From: Actinomycetota bacterium
GTDB lineage: Bacteria > Actinomycetota > Acidimicrobiia > Acidimicrobiales > Microtrichaceae
Direction: 5' to 3'
NCBI GenBank assembly: GCA_016703525.1
Contig: JADJBW010000025.1
Coordinates: forward strand, 1-43,567
Length of the DNA: 43,567 bases
In this document: positions 35,473 to 43,308 of the stretch, one piece after another
Layout of the letters: each line of letters starts with the position of its first letter
Position numbering within the stretch: the first letter of the stretch is position 1
Translations under genes and position numbers: made by a program
Notes under the pieces: generated by a model
What the model saw: the letters and a program-made list of their open reading frames with translations, nothing else
Told to the model about the DNA's origin: nothing
The model's database searches: none

Positions 35473-37117
35473 GCGCGCATCGCCGAGAGTGTAGGTCTCG
35501 CCAAGACGAGGTCAGGCCGGGCCCGATGCACGCGAGCACCAATACGACACTCGCGGCGGAGGCCAGCCGGACCGACTCGGGACCCGGCCGCCCGGCGAGG
35601 CGTCCGATCACGATCGGCAGTGTCGCTGCGTCACCGCGTGCGAGGATCACCGTGGCCCCGAAGTCGCCCATCGACAACGCGAACGCGAACATCGCGGCCG
35701 TCGAGAGCGAGCGGCGCATGAGCGGCAGGGCAAGGCCACCGACACGGCGTCGACGGTGGGCGCCAAGGGTCGCGGCCGCGTCGCGCAGCGATGGGTCGAG
35801 GGAGCGCGCCGCCGGGAGGACGATGCCGACGGCGACCGGTACCGCCACGGCCGTCTGACCCAACACCACGAGCATGGGTGTTCCACGAAGGTCGATGCCC
35901 CAGGTTCCGAACCCGATGAGCGCGCCGAGACCGAGGGTGACCGACGATGTCGCCAGCGGCAGGATCGCCAGGCGCTCCACCCACCGGGCGCTTCGGTTCG
36001 CCCCCGACGCAACCGAGGCGACCGCCAGCGCGACGACCATCGTCGCCGCAGTCGCGAATACCGCCGCGACGATCGAACGGATCACCACCGGGCCGAGGCC
36101 ATCGCTGCCCGTCGCCGCCCGCGCCGATCGCGAGCCGGCCACGGCGAGACTCCGGTAGGCGTCGAGCCCCCACGCTCCCTCGCCGAGCGACACCGATCGT
36201 GCCACGAGCACCCCCACCGGGAGCGCCCCGAGCACCGCAACCACCGCGACGACCGCAGCGACGGCGCCCCATTCGATCCCCCGTGGACGCCGACGCAGCG
36301 TACCTGTGCCGGCCACGGTCGGCACCGCCAGCCGCTGCCCCACCACCACGAGGGCGATGACGAGCAGCAGTTGCAGCCCGGCGAGTACCGAGGCTCGGGA
36401 AAGATCGAGGGTCTGCGTGGCGGCCGACCAGATCTCGACCTCGACCGTCGTGAGGCCCGCACCGCCGAGGGCCACCACCACACCGAAGGAGGTGAGGCAG
36501 AACACGAACACGATCAGTACCGCAGGGGCCAACCGCCGCGCCACGAGCGGTCGCGACACCGACCACCAAACCGCAGCGGGGGAACGGCCGGCGATCGAGG
36601 CGCTCTCGATCAGCGAACGATCCACCTGCGCGACGCCGTTGATCGTCGCTCGCGCCACGACCCCGACGTTGAACACGACGTGCGCGACGACGATCAGCAC
36701 GAACCGGCCGCTGCGAGATGCCGGCAGCCCGCCGACGAGCGCCAGGAGCGAGGTCGCGACGGCAAGCGTCGGCAGGACGAAGGGCGCGACGACGATGACC
36801 GCTGCGATACGATCACCGGGAAACCGTAGGCGTGCGAGCACCCAGCCGACCGGCACGCCGATTGCGAGGCACAGCGCCGTCGACACCACCGCCTGACCGA
36901 CGGTGAATCCGGCCACGCGGCCCAGCCGGCCATCGGTCAGCGCCGATCGAAGCGCATCGGCCCCCAGGCCATCGCGGCCCGCCACGCCGTTCACCGATCG
37001 GAGCAGGATCGCGGCCAGCGGCCACGCGTACCCGACCAGGAACGCGAGGCCCGAGATGGCGGCCGCTCCCGGCAGCTCAAGCGTCCGAGCGCGTCTCACT
37101 CCATGACGGTTCGCCAA
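35363..37117 (-). CDS. thiP: ABC transporter permease, ThiP-like
   Basis: Double-length permease (584 residues) of the thiamine/iron type, with two six-helix halves. EAA-type loops are IESASIAGRSPAAVWWSVSR and LRDAAATLGAHRRRRVGGLA. It overlaps thiB by 22 bases and belongs to the TPP-riboswitch operon, so thiamine or a thiamine phosphate is the likely substrate. The last 40 or so residues, after VLVLACIGPGL, become Arg/Gly-rich and run into the M23 gene. One extra base near 35515 would explain this and would give a stop at 35512. No ATPase partner (ThiQ) is next to it. Confidence 0.86.
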   Translation of the reverse strand: MANRHGVRRARTLELPGAAAISGLAFLVGYAWPLAAILLRSVNGVAGRDGLGADALRSALTDGRLGRVAGFTVGQAVVSTALCLAIGVPVGWVLARLRFPGDRIAAVIVVAPFVLPTLAVATSLLALVGGLPASRSGRFVLIVVAHVVFNVGVVARATINGVAQVDRSLIESASIAGRSPAAVWWSVSRPLVARRLAPAVLIVFVFCLTSFGVVVALGGAGLTTVEVEIWSAATQTLDLSRASVLAGLQLLLVIALVVVGQRLAVPTVAGTGTLRRRPRGIEWGAVAAVVAVVAVLGALPVGVLVARSVSLGEGAWGLDAYRSLAVAGSRSARAATGSDGLGPVVIRSIVAAVFATAATMVVALAVASVASGANRSARWVERLAILPLATSSVTLGLGALIGFGTWGIDLRGTPMLVVLGQTAVAVPVAVGIVLPAARSLDPSLRDAAATLGAHRRRRVGGLALPLMRRSLSTAAMFAFALSMGDFGATVILARGDAATLPIVIGRLAGRPGPESVRLASAASVVLVLACIGPGLTSSWRDLHSRRCAHGVVGADRSATVGCGRRESGHRRRRRSGGGVGRWIR

Positions 37118-38136
37118 CGATCGACCAGCCGATCCCGGGTCGATGCAACGGTGGCGGGATCAAGGCGAATCGGGTTGGCGGGAACCGTGGCGAACGACGA
37201 GAACTCCTCCGGGATCGCCGCATCGGAACGCGCCGGGAACACGAAATTGGTCAGTGGGAGCGCGGCCTGCCAGTCGGCCCCGAGCATCTCCTGGACGAGG
37301 CGCGCCGCCAGCGCCGGATGGGAGCTACCACGCAACACCCCGGCGAACTCCACCTGGGTGATGCACGTCGACTCGATCACACCGGACCGAGGCTCGCTCA
37401 GCGCACCCTCGGAGTAGAACACCTCGGCCGGGGGGCTCGAGGCATACGACAGCACGAGGGGACGGTCGCCGCCGTTCACCGTGTACATCGCGTTCCACGC
37501 GTCGTCCCAGCTTCCGGCAACGGCCACGTCGTTCGCTGCGAGCGACGCCCAGAACGCGTCCGCGTCCGCGCCGAGCGCCGACGCGACCCCGAGCAGGAAG
37601 ACCAGCCCCGGCGACGACGTCACGGGGCTCTCGATGGCGAGGAGTCCCCGATACGCCGGGTCAGCGAGCGAGTCCATCGACGTCGGTGGCGCCAGATCGT
37701 GCTCGTCGAACCAGTCCCGGTCGTAGTTGACGCACACGGGCGCCGTGTCGATCGGAACCAGGCGGCCGGTGCTGTCCAGGCGCAAGGACGCCACCACCGA
37801 ATCGGGCACCTCGACCTTCGACTCGACGAACACATCCGCTGCGAGCGCGCGGCTGAGCAGCGTGTTGTCGACTCCGAAGAACACGTCGCCCTCGGGCTTG
37901 CCGGCCGTCAGGACTGCTGTCGACAACGCGGCGGCCGCGTCGCCGCGTTGTACCACCTTCAGGCGAATGCCGAGCTTCGACTCGACGAGCGCCTTCACCG
38001 TGTCGTCCAGCACGAACGAGTCGTAGGTCACCAACGTGAGTGTCGGATGTCCCGTTGCGCCCGCACCGTCGTCGGGATCGTTCGATCCGCATGCGGCGGC
38101 CGGGCCGCACGCGACGAGCACCGCGATCGCCGCCAC
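37096..38136 (-). CDS. thiB: Thiamine-type ABC substrate-binding lipoprotein
   Basis: TbpA/ThiB-like binding protein. It has the hydrophobic signal AAIAVLVACGPAAACG with lipobox-like PAAAC, then LTLVTYDSFVLDDTVKALVE, KLGIRLKVVQRGDAAAAL, DVFFGVDNTLLSRAL, PVCVNYDRDWFDEHDLAPPT and PLVLSYASSPPAEV, in the order typical of the thiamine subgroup. The open frame starts at GTG 38136. An ATG at 38192 overlaps the thiN stop as ATGA, and one missing base between 38192 and 38137 would extend the protein into a longer, Arg-containing signal. I keep 38136 as the start that the sequence allows. Confidence 0.89.
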   Translation of the reverse strand: MAAIAVLVACGPAAACGSNDPDDGAGATGHPTLTLVTYDSFVLDDTVKALVESKLGIRLKVVQRGDAAAALSTAVLTAGKPEGDVFFGVDNTLLSRALAADVFVESKVEVPDSVVASLRLDSTGRLVPIDTAPVCVNYDRDWFDEHDLAPPTSMDSLADPAYRGLLAIESPVTSSPGLVFLLGVASALGADADAFWASLAANDVAVAGSWDDAWNAMYTVNGGDRPLVLSYASSPPAEVFYSEGALSEPRSGVIESTCITQVEFAGVLRGSSHPALAARLVQEMLGADWQAALPLTNFVFPARSDAAIPEEFSSFATVPANPIRLDPATVASTRDRLVDRWRTVME

Positions 38137-38188
38137 CCACCGGCGGCCGCGCAGGAATCGGTGCTGTCTGCCCGCAAAGCGCGTTCGC

Positions 38189-38863
38189 TCATCGCGTCGC
38201 CTCCAGCGTGTTCGCCGCCGGCATCACGGGAAGCACGACCAGAACCGACCCGGACCAGACCGTCACCTCGGTCGACGGCCCCATCGCCCGGTTGCTCATC
38301 CCCAGCGACGAGCCGCGCCGCAGCACGTGATGGTCGAGCTCCCACCGTGCTCCGGCGATCGAGACCTCCGCGAGGTCGGTGACCGCAATCACCGAGAACA
38401 CCGCATCCTCGTCGAGGCGCTCGCTCCACGAGTCGTCGACCGCCACGACTCGTTGTCCGTCCAGCCGCGCCTCGACCCGGGGACGCCAGCCCGGATCGCG
38501 CACGATCGGCCCGCTCAGCGCTGCGATCACGCCGAGCAGATGATCGAGGCGGCCTCCCCCACCACCGACGACGATCACCTCGTCGGCCGCCCGCTCGCGT
38601 GCCTCGGCCAACGCCAGTTCCAGGTCGGTCTCGTCCTTGTCGCTGGGGAAGGCGCGCACGGTCGCGCCGGCGGCACGCGTCCGAGCGAGGGTGTCGGGCT
38701 CGATCGAATCGAAGTCGCCGACGAGTGCGTCGATCGGCCAGCCGAGCACGTCGGCCAGCGCCGCGCCGCCGTCGGCGGCGATCACCACGTCGGATGTTCG
38801 GCGGTCGATCCCCACCGGTTGATCGGTGGTCGGCCCAGCGACCACCACGAGGGCTCGGTTCAT
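38189..38863 (-). CDS. thiN: Thiamine pyrophosphokinase
   Basis: Transfers pyrophosphate from ATP to thiamine, making TPP. 224 residues from ATG 38863. The active-site motifs are VIAADGGAALADVLGWPID and ALVGDFDSIEPDT, then FPSDKDETDLELALAEA with the conserved acidic and Thr positions, and GGGGGRLDHLLGVIAAL. The C-terminal domain has VSIAGARWELDHHVL and RGSSLGMSNRA, the thiamine-binding Ser/Asn region. Two ATGs stand side by side (38866 and 38863); the GGAGG at 38868-38872 fits the second better. It is the first gene behind the TPP riboswitch. Confidence 0.93.
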   Translation of the reverse strand: MNRALVVVAGPTTDQPVGIDRRTSDVVIAADGGAALADVLGWPIDALVGDFDSIEPDTLARTRAAGATVRAFPSDKDETDLELALAEARERAADEVIVVGGGGGRLDHLLGVIAALSGPIVRDPGWRPRVEARLDGQRVVAVDDSWSERLDEDAVFSVIAVTDLAEVSIAGARWELDHHVLRRGSSLGMSNRAMGPSTEVTVWSGSVLVVLPVMPAANTLEATR

Positions 38864-38867
38864 CATT

Positions 38868-38950
38868 CCTCCGCTGGCATTACCCAGATCAGGTCTGCGG
38901 GTCGGTGGTGCGTTCCCCACCCTCTCAGCCCGGCGCTCGAGCTCCCCGTG
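38868..38950 (-). promoter_or_regulatory. TPP riboswitch (THI element)
   Basis: Read on the minus strand, the leader carries both conserved cores of the TPP aptamer. GGGCTGAGAGGG (about 38920-38931) is the pyrimidine-binding J2/3 region, and CCTGATCTGGGTAATGCCAG (about 38875-38894) is the pyrophosphate-binding arm. The 5' strand begins ACGGGGAGC near 38949. The Shine-Dalgarno GGAGG follows the last aptamer bases directly (38868-38872) and the thiN start is 4 bases on. Control is therefore probably at translation: TPP binding would hide the ribosome site and lower thiN-thiB-thiP. Confidence 0.95.
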
Positions 38951-39003
38951 TGTTCACTTGTGCGGCCTGTCTACCACATGGCCCAGGCAGGTTCGCTGCG
39001 GCG

Positions 39004-40109
39004 CTACTCGGGCCAGAAGCCGTCGAGGCGAGCCAGCGTGCGCAGCATCACTTCGTCGGCGCCACCGCCGATCGACCACAGGCGGGTGTCGCGGAAGAAC
39101 CGTGCCGTCCAGGTCTCCTCCATGTAGCCGACACCGCCATGGAACTGCAGGCACGTGTCGGCGACCCGCCGGGCGAGCCGTCCCGAACGGAGCTTCGCGA
39201 TCGTGGCGAGGCGGGTGATGTCGCTGCCCGGCCCTGCTCCTCGGCGACGTGGCGGCAGAACACCCGAAGGAGCTCCACCTCGCTCGCCAGCTCGGCGAGA
39301 TTGTAGGCGAGCGATTGGTTCGCGATGAGCGGGCGACCGAAGGCCAGGCGCTCGCGCAGGTACTCGCCGGTGCGGACCAGCGCTGTGTCCATCGCCCCGA
39401 CCATTTGGTACGCGGCCACCATGCGCTCGTCCTGGAACTGCTGCATCTGCTGGTGGAAGCCACACCTCGTCGAAGGCCAGCTCGGCCGTGTCGGAGGATC
39501 GCATGCCGAGCTTGTCGAGCTTGCGGCTCACCGAGAAGCCCGGAGCATCGGTCGGCACGATGATCTGGGACATGCCGCGCGCTCCCGGCTCGTCGCTCGT
39601 GCGGGCGAGCACGCAGACCCAGTCGGCCTGCAGCCCGTTGGTGATGTAGAGCTTCTGGCCCGAGATGATCCACTCATCGCCGTCGCGCACCGCCCGGGTC
39701 CTGATGGCGGCGACATCGGGCCAGCATCAGGTTCGGTGATGCCGACCGCAGCCACGTGGCGGCCCTCGATCGCCGGACGGAGGTAGCGCTCGCGCAGCTC
39801 GTCGGAGCCGAAGCGGTGCAGCGACGGCGTCGCCATGTCGGTCTGCACGCCGATCGCCATCGCCACGCCCAGGCAGGGCATCCGGCCGAGCTCCTCGTGG
39901 AGGATCGCGGTGAAGATCGGCTCGGCGCCGCCACCGCCGAATCGCGGCTCGTACCTGAGGCCGAGCAGCCCGAGATCGCCCATCTTGGCGAACAGCTCCA
40001 CGGCCGGAAACATCCCTTCGGCTTCCCACTCGTCCGCGTGCGGCGTGATCTCGCTCTCGACGAACCCACGAACCGTCGATCGAAACATCTCGTGTTCCTC
40101 GGTGAGCAC
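39004..40109 (-). pseudogene. Acyl-CoA dehydrogenase, broken by three lesions
   Basis: FAD enzyme of fatty-acid beta-oxidation. The N-terminal frame starts at GTG 40109 (LTEEHEMFRSTVRGFVESEI) after AGAGGA and reaches AAVGITEPDAG. One base is missing near 39720; the next frame gives DEWIISGQKLYITNGLQADW. Near 39472 the frame changes again: AFDEVWLP is followed at once by GFHQQMQQFQDERM, so the usual 10-12 residues around the NLLGEEG loop are lost. That is a deletion of about 30-40 bases. Near 39230 one G is missing from a GGGG run, after which SDITRLATIAKLR and LQFHGGVGYMEE follow. The single-base losses may be sequencing errors; the internal deletion is harder to dismiss. Confidence 0.85.
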
Positions 40110-40244
40110 CGCACGTCCTCTTTCGTGTCGTCCGCGACGGACCGTTCCGCCCGCGCCACAGCCTACGGTCGGGGCCGAGCGTCGTCCGCATTGCACCGGC
40201 TTCGGCGGAACACGCCGGGGCGGCGCTGTGGTAGTCAACGCGGT
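40110..40244. other. Divergent intergenic region between two acyl-CoA dehydrogenases
   Basis: 135 bases between the start codons of divergent genes of one family; it should contain both promoters. I looked for an inverted repeat that a TetR-type regulator of fatty-acid genes might bind and found none I would defend. Confidence 0.4.
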
Positions 40245-41393
40245 ATGGCACGCACGATCTTCAGCTCCGATCACGAGATGTTCCGCGACGCATACCGAGC
40301 GTTCCTCGACCGCCGCGTCGTCCCGAACGCCGAGCAGTGGGAGACCGACGGGATCGTGCCTCGAGACGTGTGGCTCGAAGCCGGCGCCGCGGGGTTCCTC
40401 GCCTTCGACGTGCCTGAATCCCATGGCGGCCCGGGCGTGAGCGACTTCCGATACAACCTCATCGTGGTCGAGGAGATCGCCGCGGCAGGCGTCATGGCCG
40501 CTGGCGCCGGGTTCACCCTCCACAACGACGTCACGCTCCCATACTTCCTTGCCTACGGGACCGACGAACAGAAGCGGCGCTGGCTGCCCGGCATCGCGTC
40601 GGGCGAGCTCATCACGGCGGTCGCCATGACCGAGCCCGGAATCGGGTCCGACCTCGCCGGAATGGGCACCACCGCGATCCGCGACGGAGACGTGTACGTG
40701 CTCAACGGCTCGAAGACGTTCATCACGAACGGCATCAACGCCGATCTCGTGATCGTCGCCGCCAAGACCGACCCGACCCAGCGTCACGCCGGGATGAGCC
40801 TGCTCGTGGTCGAACGCGGCATGGAGGGGTTCGAGCGGGGGCGCAACCTCGACAAGATCGGGCTGCACGCTCAGGACACCGCCGAGCTGTTCTTCACCGA
40901 CGTGCGCGTGCCCGTGGCGAACCTGCTCGGCACCGAGGGCCATGGCTTTCGCCACCTCGTCAACAACCTTCCCCAGGAGCGCCTCGGCATCGCCGCGGCC
41001 GCAGTGTCGCACGCCGCCGCGGCGCTCGACTGGACCCTCGCCTACACCAAGGAGCGCACCGCGTTCGGACAGCCGATCGCGTCGTTCCAGAACAGCCGAT
41101 TCAAGCTCGCCGAGATGGCGACCGAGATCGAGATCGGGCGCACCTTCGTCGACGCGTGTGTGGTGGAGCTCAACGACAACACGCTCACCGCGGAGCAGGC
41201 GGCCATGGCGAAGTGGTGGTGCACCGAGATGCAGAAGCGCACGGTGGACACCTGTCTGCAGCTCCATGGCGGCTACGGCTACATGCTCGAGTACCCCATC
41301 GCCCGGGCCTACCTCGACGCGAGGATCACGACGATCTACGGAGGCACGACCGAGATCATGAAGGAGGTCATCGGCCGCTCGCTCGGCGTCTAG
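40245..41393 (+). CDS. Acyl-CoA dehydrogenase, long-chain/isovaleryl type
   Basis: 382 residues, intact. The first step of beta-oxidation, moving electrons to ETF. Family blocks are FSSDHEMFRDAYRAFLDRRV, ITAVAMTEPGIGSDLAGMGT, FITNGINADLVIVAAKTDPT, GLHAQDTAELFFTDVRVP and LQLHGGYGYMLEYPIARAYL. At the position where medium- and short-chain enzymes have the catalytic Glu (YEGT) this protein has YGGTTEIMKEVIGR. Long-chain and isovaleryl enzymes use a Glu in an earlier helix instead, probably the one in LPQERLGIAAA. I chose ATG 40245 because homology starts there. Divergent from a broken paralogue. Confidence 0.93.
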   Translation: MARTIFSSDHEMFRDAYRAFLDRRVVPNAEQWETDGIVPRDVWLEAGAAGFLAFDVPESHGGPGVSDFRYNLIVVEEIAAAGVMAAGAGFTLHNDVTLPYFLAYGTDEQKRRWLPGIASGELITAVAMTEPGIGSDLAGMGTTAIRDGDVYVLNGSKTFITNGINADLVIVAAKTDPTQRHAGMSLLVVERGMEGFERGRNLDKIGLHAQDTAELFFTDVRVPVANLLGTEGHGFRHLVNNLPQERLGIAAAAVSHAAAALDWTLAYTKERTAFGQPIASFQNSRFKLAEMATEIEIGRTFVDACVVELNDNTLTAEQAAMAKWWCTEMQKRTVDTCLQLHGGYGYMLEYPIARAYLDARITTIYGGTTEIMKEVIGRSLGV

Positions 41394-41437
41394 GCCGCCG
41401 GCCCGCCCGCCACCGGGGTCTGCAAGACTCCCTCCCG

Positions 41438-41953
41438 ATGGAGGAGCGCTCGCTCTACCGCGTCCTCGGCGTTGCGCCCGACGCGACGACCGCCGACATC
41501 CGCGGCGCGTACCGCGATCTCGCGTGGCGCCTGCACCCCGACCGCCAAGGCGACGCCACCGACGCGGAGACCCGGCTCGCCCAGCGTCGGATGCGCGAGG
41601 TCAACGAGGCGTGGGCCGTGCTGCGCGATCCCGCAGCGCGCGTCGACTACGACCGCAGGACCGCAGCGACCCCCAGGGCTCGGGCGGCCGCCGGGACTCG
41701 AGCCGCCGCGCCGAGGGCTTCCCAGACGCCGAGCGCGTTCGGCGACGATGCCGCCGGACATGGCGACGACGAGCACGACGACATCGAGTTGTCACACGCC
41801 GCGGCATTCCTCCTTCGCCGCGGCCCGGCGATCGTGGCGATCGCCGTCGCCGCCTTTCTCCTCGTCGTGACGGCGTATGCGGGGCCCGACCGCACCACCG
41901 ATCAGCCTCGGTCGACCACCACCACCACGACGGTCGCAGCGTTCGGCCCGTGA
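41438..41953 (+). CDS. Membrane-tethered J-domain (DnaJ-like) protein
   Basis: 171 residues. An N-terminal J domain (about 4-72) has LYRVLGVAPDATTADIRGAY, HPD at 33-35 in WRLHPDRQGD, and REVNEAWAVLRDPAARVDYD. An Ala-rich linker with an acidic patch (GDDEHDDIEL) follows. One hydrophobic segment (about 129-149, GPAIVAIAVAAFLLVVTAYA) leads to a short Thr-rich outside tail (STTTTTTVAAFGP). It lacks the Gly/Phe and zinc-finger parts of DnaJ, so it would recruit DnaK to the inner face of the membrane and is not a general chaperone partner. Client unknown. It starts 44 bases after the acyl-CoA dehydrogenase. Confidence 0.88.
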   Translation: MEERSLYRVLGVAPDATTADIRGAYRDLAWRLHPDRQGDATDAETRLAQRRMREVNEAWAVLRDPAARVDYDRRTAATPRARAAAGTRAAAPRASQTPSAFGDDAAGHGDDEHDDIELSHAAAFLLRRGPAIVAIAVAAFLLVVTAYAGPDRTTDQPRSTTTTTTVAAFGP

Positions 41954-41995
41954 CGGTCATCCGACCCCTCCGGACGTGATATCGTCGCGCCCCGC

Positions 41996-42072
41996 GGGCG
42001 ATTAGCTCAGTTGGTTAGAGCGCACGCTTCACACGCGTGAGGTCCGCGGTTCGAGTCCGCGATCGCCCACCA
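41996..42072 (+). tRNA. tRNA-Val (anticodon CAC), CCA encoded
   Basis: Full cloverleaf read by hand. Acceptor stem GGGCGAT/ATCGCCC (41996-42002 with 42062-42068), D-stem GCTC/GAGC, anticodon stem CACGC/GCGTG with loop TTCACAC giving anticodon CAC, and T-arm CGCGG-TTCGAGT-CCGCG. The discriminator is A at 42069 and CCA is encoded at 42070-42072. It lies alone, between the J-domain gene and an MFS gene whose GTG start comes only 4 bases after the CCA. Confidence 0.97.
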
Positions 42073-42075
42073 CCC

Positions 42076-43308
42076 GTGCTTTCCACCACACCCCGCCCCG
42101 GGTCCCCCCGAGCAGCTCTCCAGCACCGGTCGTTTCGTTGGGTCTTCGCCGGCACGTTCGCTTCGAACATCGGCACGTGGATGCAGAACGTGGCGCTGAT
42201 CTCGTTCGCTGATGAACTCACGCAGCGGTCCGGCTATCACGGCCCCGGAGCGAGCGCCTTCGTCGGCATCGTGACGTTCGCACAGCTCGGGCCGATCCTG
42301 TTCCTCTCGCCGTTCGGCGGCGTGATCGCCGACGCGATCAACCGGCGCACGCTGCTTGCGGTCTCGGCGGCCCTCCAGGCCGCATTCAGCTTGGTCCTGG
42401 CGGCCGTCGCCGCCTCGGCCGCCCCGCCCTGGTGGTCGATCGTGGCCGTCGTCGCCGCCATCGGCATCGTCGGATCCGCGAACGGACCGGCCAGCCAGGC
42501 GATGCTGCCGTCGCTCGTCGGCAAGCTCGATCTCCCCGGAGCGGTCGCCCTCAACTCGGCGCAGATGAACGCGTCGCGGGTGATCGGCCCGCTCCTGGCG
42601 GTCACGGGCTGGTTGCAGGGACCGTCGCACGCCTTCGTGTTCAACGCGATCACCTACCTGTTCGTGATCGCCGCAGTGCTCGGCGTCAGGCTCCCCGCCC
42701 AGGTTGCCGCGCCGTCCGGCGAGGGTCCGATGGAACGGCTGCGGGGCGGGTTCGACGAGGCCCGCCGCAACGCGGTGGTGGGCCGAGCACTCGTCATCGT
42801 GTCGGTCTACTCGCTCTTCTCGCTCGTGTTCATCTACCAGATGAAGGGCTTCGCCCGAACCGATCTGCACCTCCCGGCCGATCGCTTCTACGTCCTCTTC
42901 GGCTGCTTCGGCCTCGGAGCCGCCGCCGGAGCGATCGCGGTCGGCACCGGCCTGGCGCTCCTTCCCCGCCACATCGTCGTCCGCTGGGGCCTGGCGACGT
43001 TCGCGCTCGCGCTCGGCGCCTACTCGCTGATGGACCGACCGGGCCCGGCGTACCTGCTGGTCGCGGTCACCGGTTTCTCGTACTTCGTGGTGATCACGTC
43101 GCTGTCGACTTCGGTGCAGGAGTCGGTGAGCGACGCGGTCCGAGGGCGGGTCATGGGGTTGTGGATGATGGCGTGGGCCGGCCTTGTGCCGGTCGGGTCG
43201 ATGGTCGCCGGGCTGGTGATCGATCGGACGGGGCATCGGCCCGTCCTCCTCGCCGGCGCCGCTGTCGCGGCCGTCCTTGCCGGCTATTCCTCCCGGTTGC
43301 ACCAGTAG
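42076..43308 (+). CDS. MFS transporter, EntS-like (MFS_3) exporter
   Basis: 410 residues with about 12 hydrophobic segments. FRWVFAGTFASNIGTWMQNV is the usual opening of this group. The loop GGVIADAINRRTLL is the MFS motif A-type region; ANGPASQAMLPSLVGKLDLP and ALNSAQMNASRVIGPLLA are also typical; and SDAVRGRVMGLWMMAWAGLV repeats the motif in the second half. Substrate cannot be read; relatives export siderophores or drugs. The frame is open upstream into the tRNA, so I take the first start after it, the GTG at 42076. The 3' end overlaps the convergent murF by 25 bases. Confidence 0.87.
   Translation: MLSTTPRPGSPRAALQHRSFRWVFAGTFASNIGTWMQNVALISFADELTQRSGYHGPGASAFVGIVTFAQLGPILFLSPFGGVIADAINRRTLLAVSAALQAAFSLVLAAVAASAAPPWWSIVAVVAAIGIVGSANGPASQAMLPSLVGKLDLPGAVALNSAQMNASRVIGPLLAVTGWLQGPSHAFVFNAITYLFVIAAVLGVRLPAQVAAPSGEGPMERLRGGFDEARRNAVVGRALVIVSVYSLFSLVFIYQMKGFARTDLHLPADRFYVLFGCFGLGAAAGAIAVGTGLALLPRHIVVRWGLATFALALGAYSLMDRPGPAYLLVAVTGFSYFVVITSLSTSVQESVSDAVRGRVMGLWMMAWAGLVPVGSMVAGLVIDRTGHRPVLLAGAAVAAVLAGYSSRLHQ

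Noticed and set aside
42037..42075. An upstream start for the MFS gene inside the tRNA
   Set aside because: The codons lie in a perfect tRNA-Val cloverleaf; the GTG just after the CCA is the first free start.
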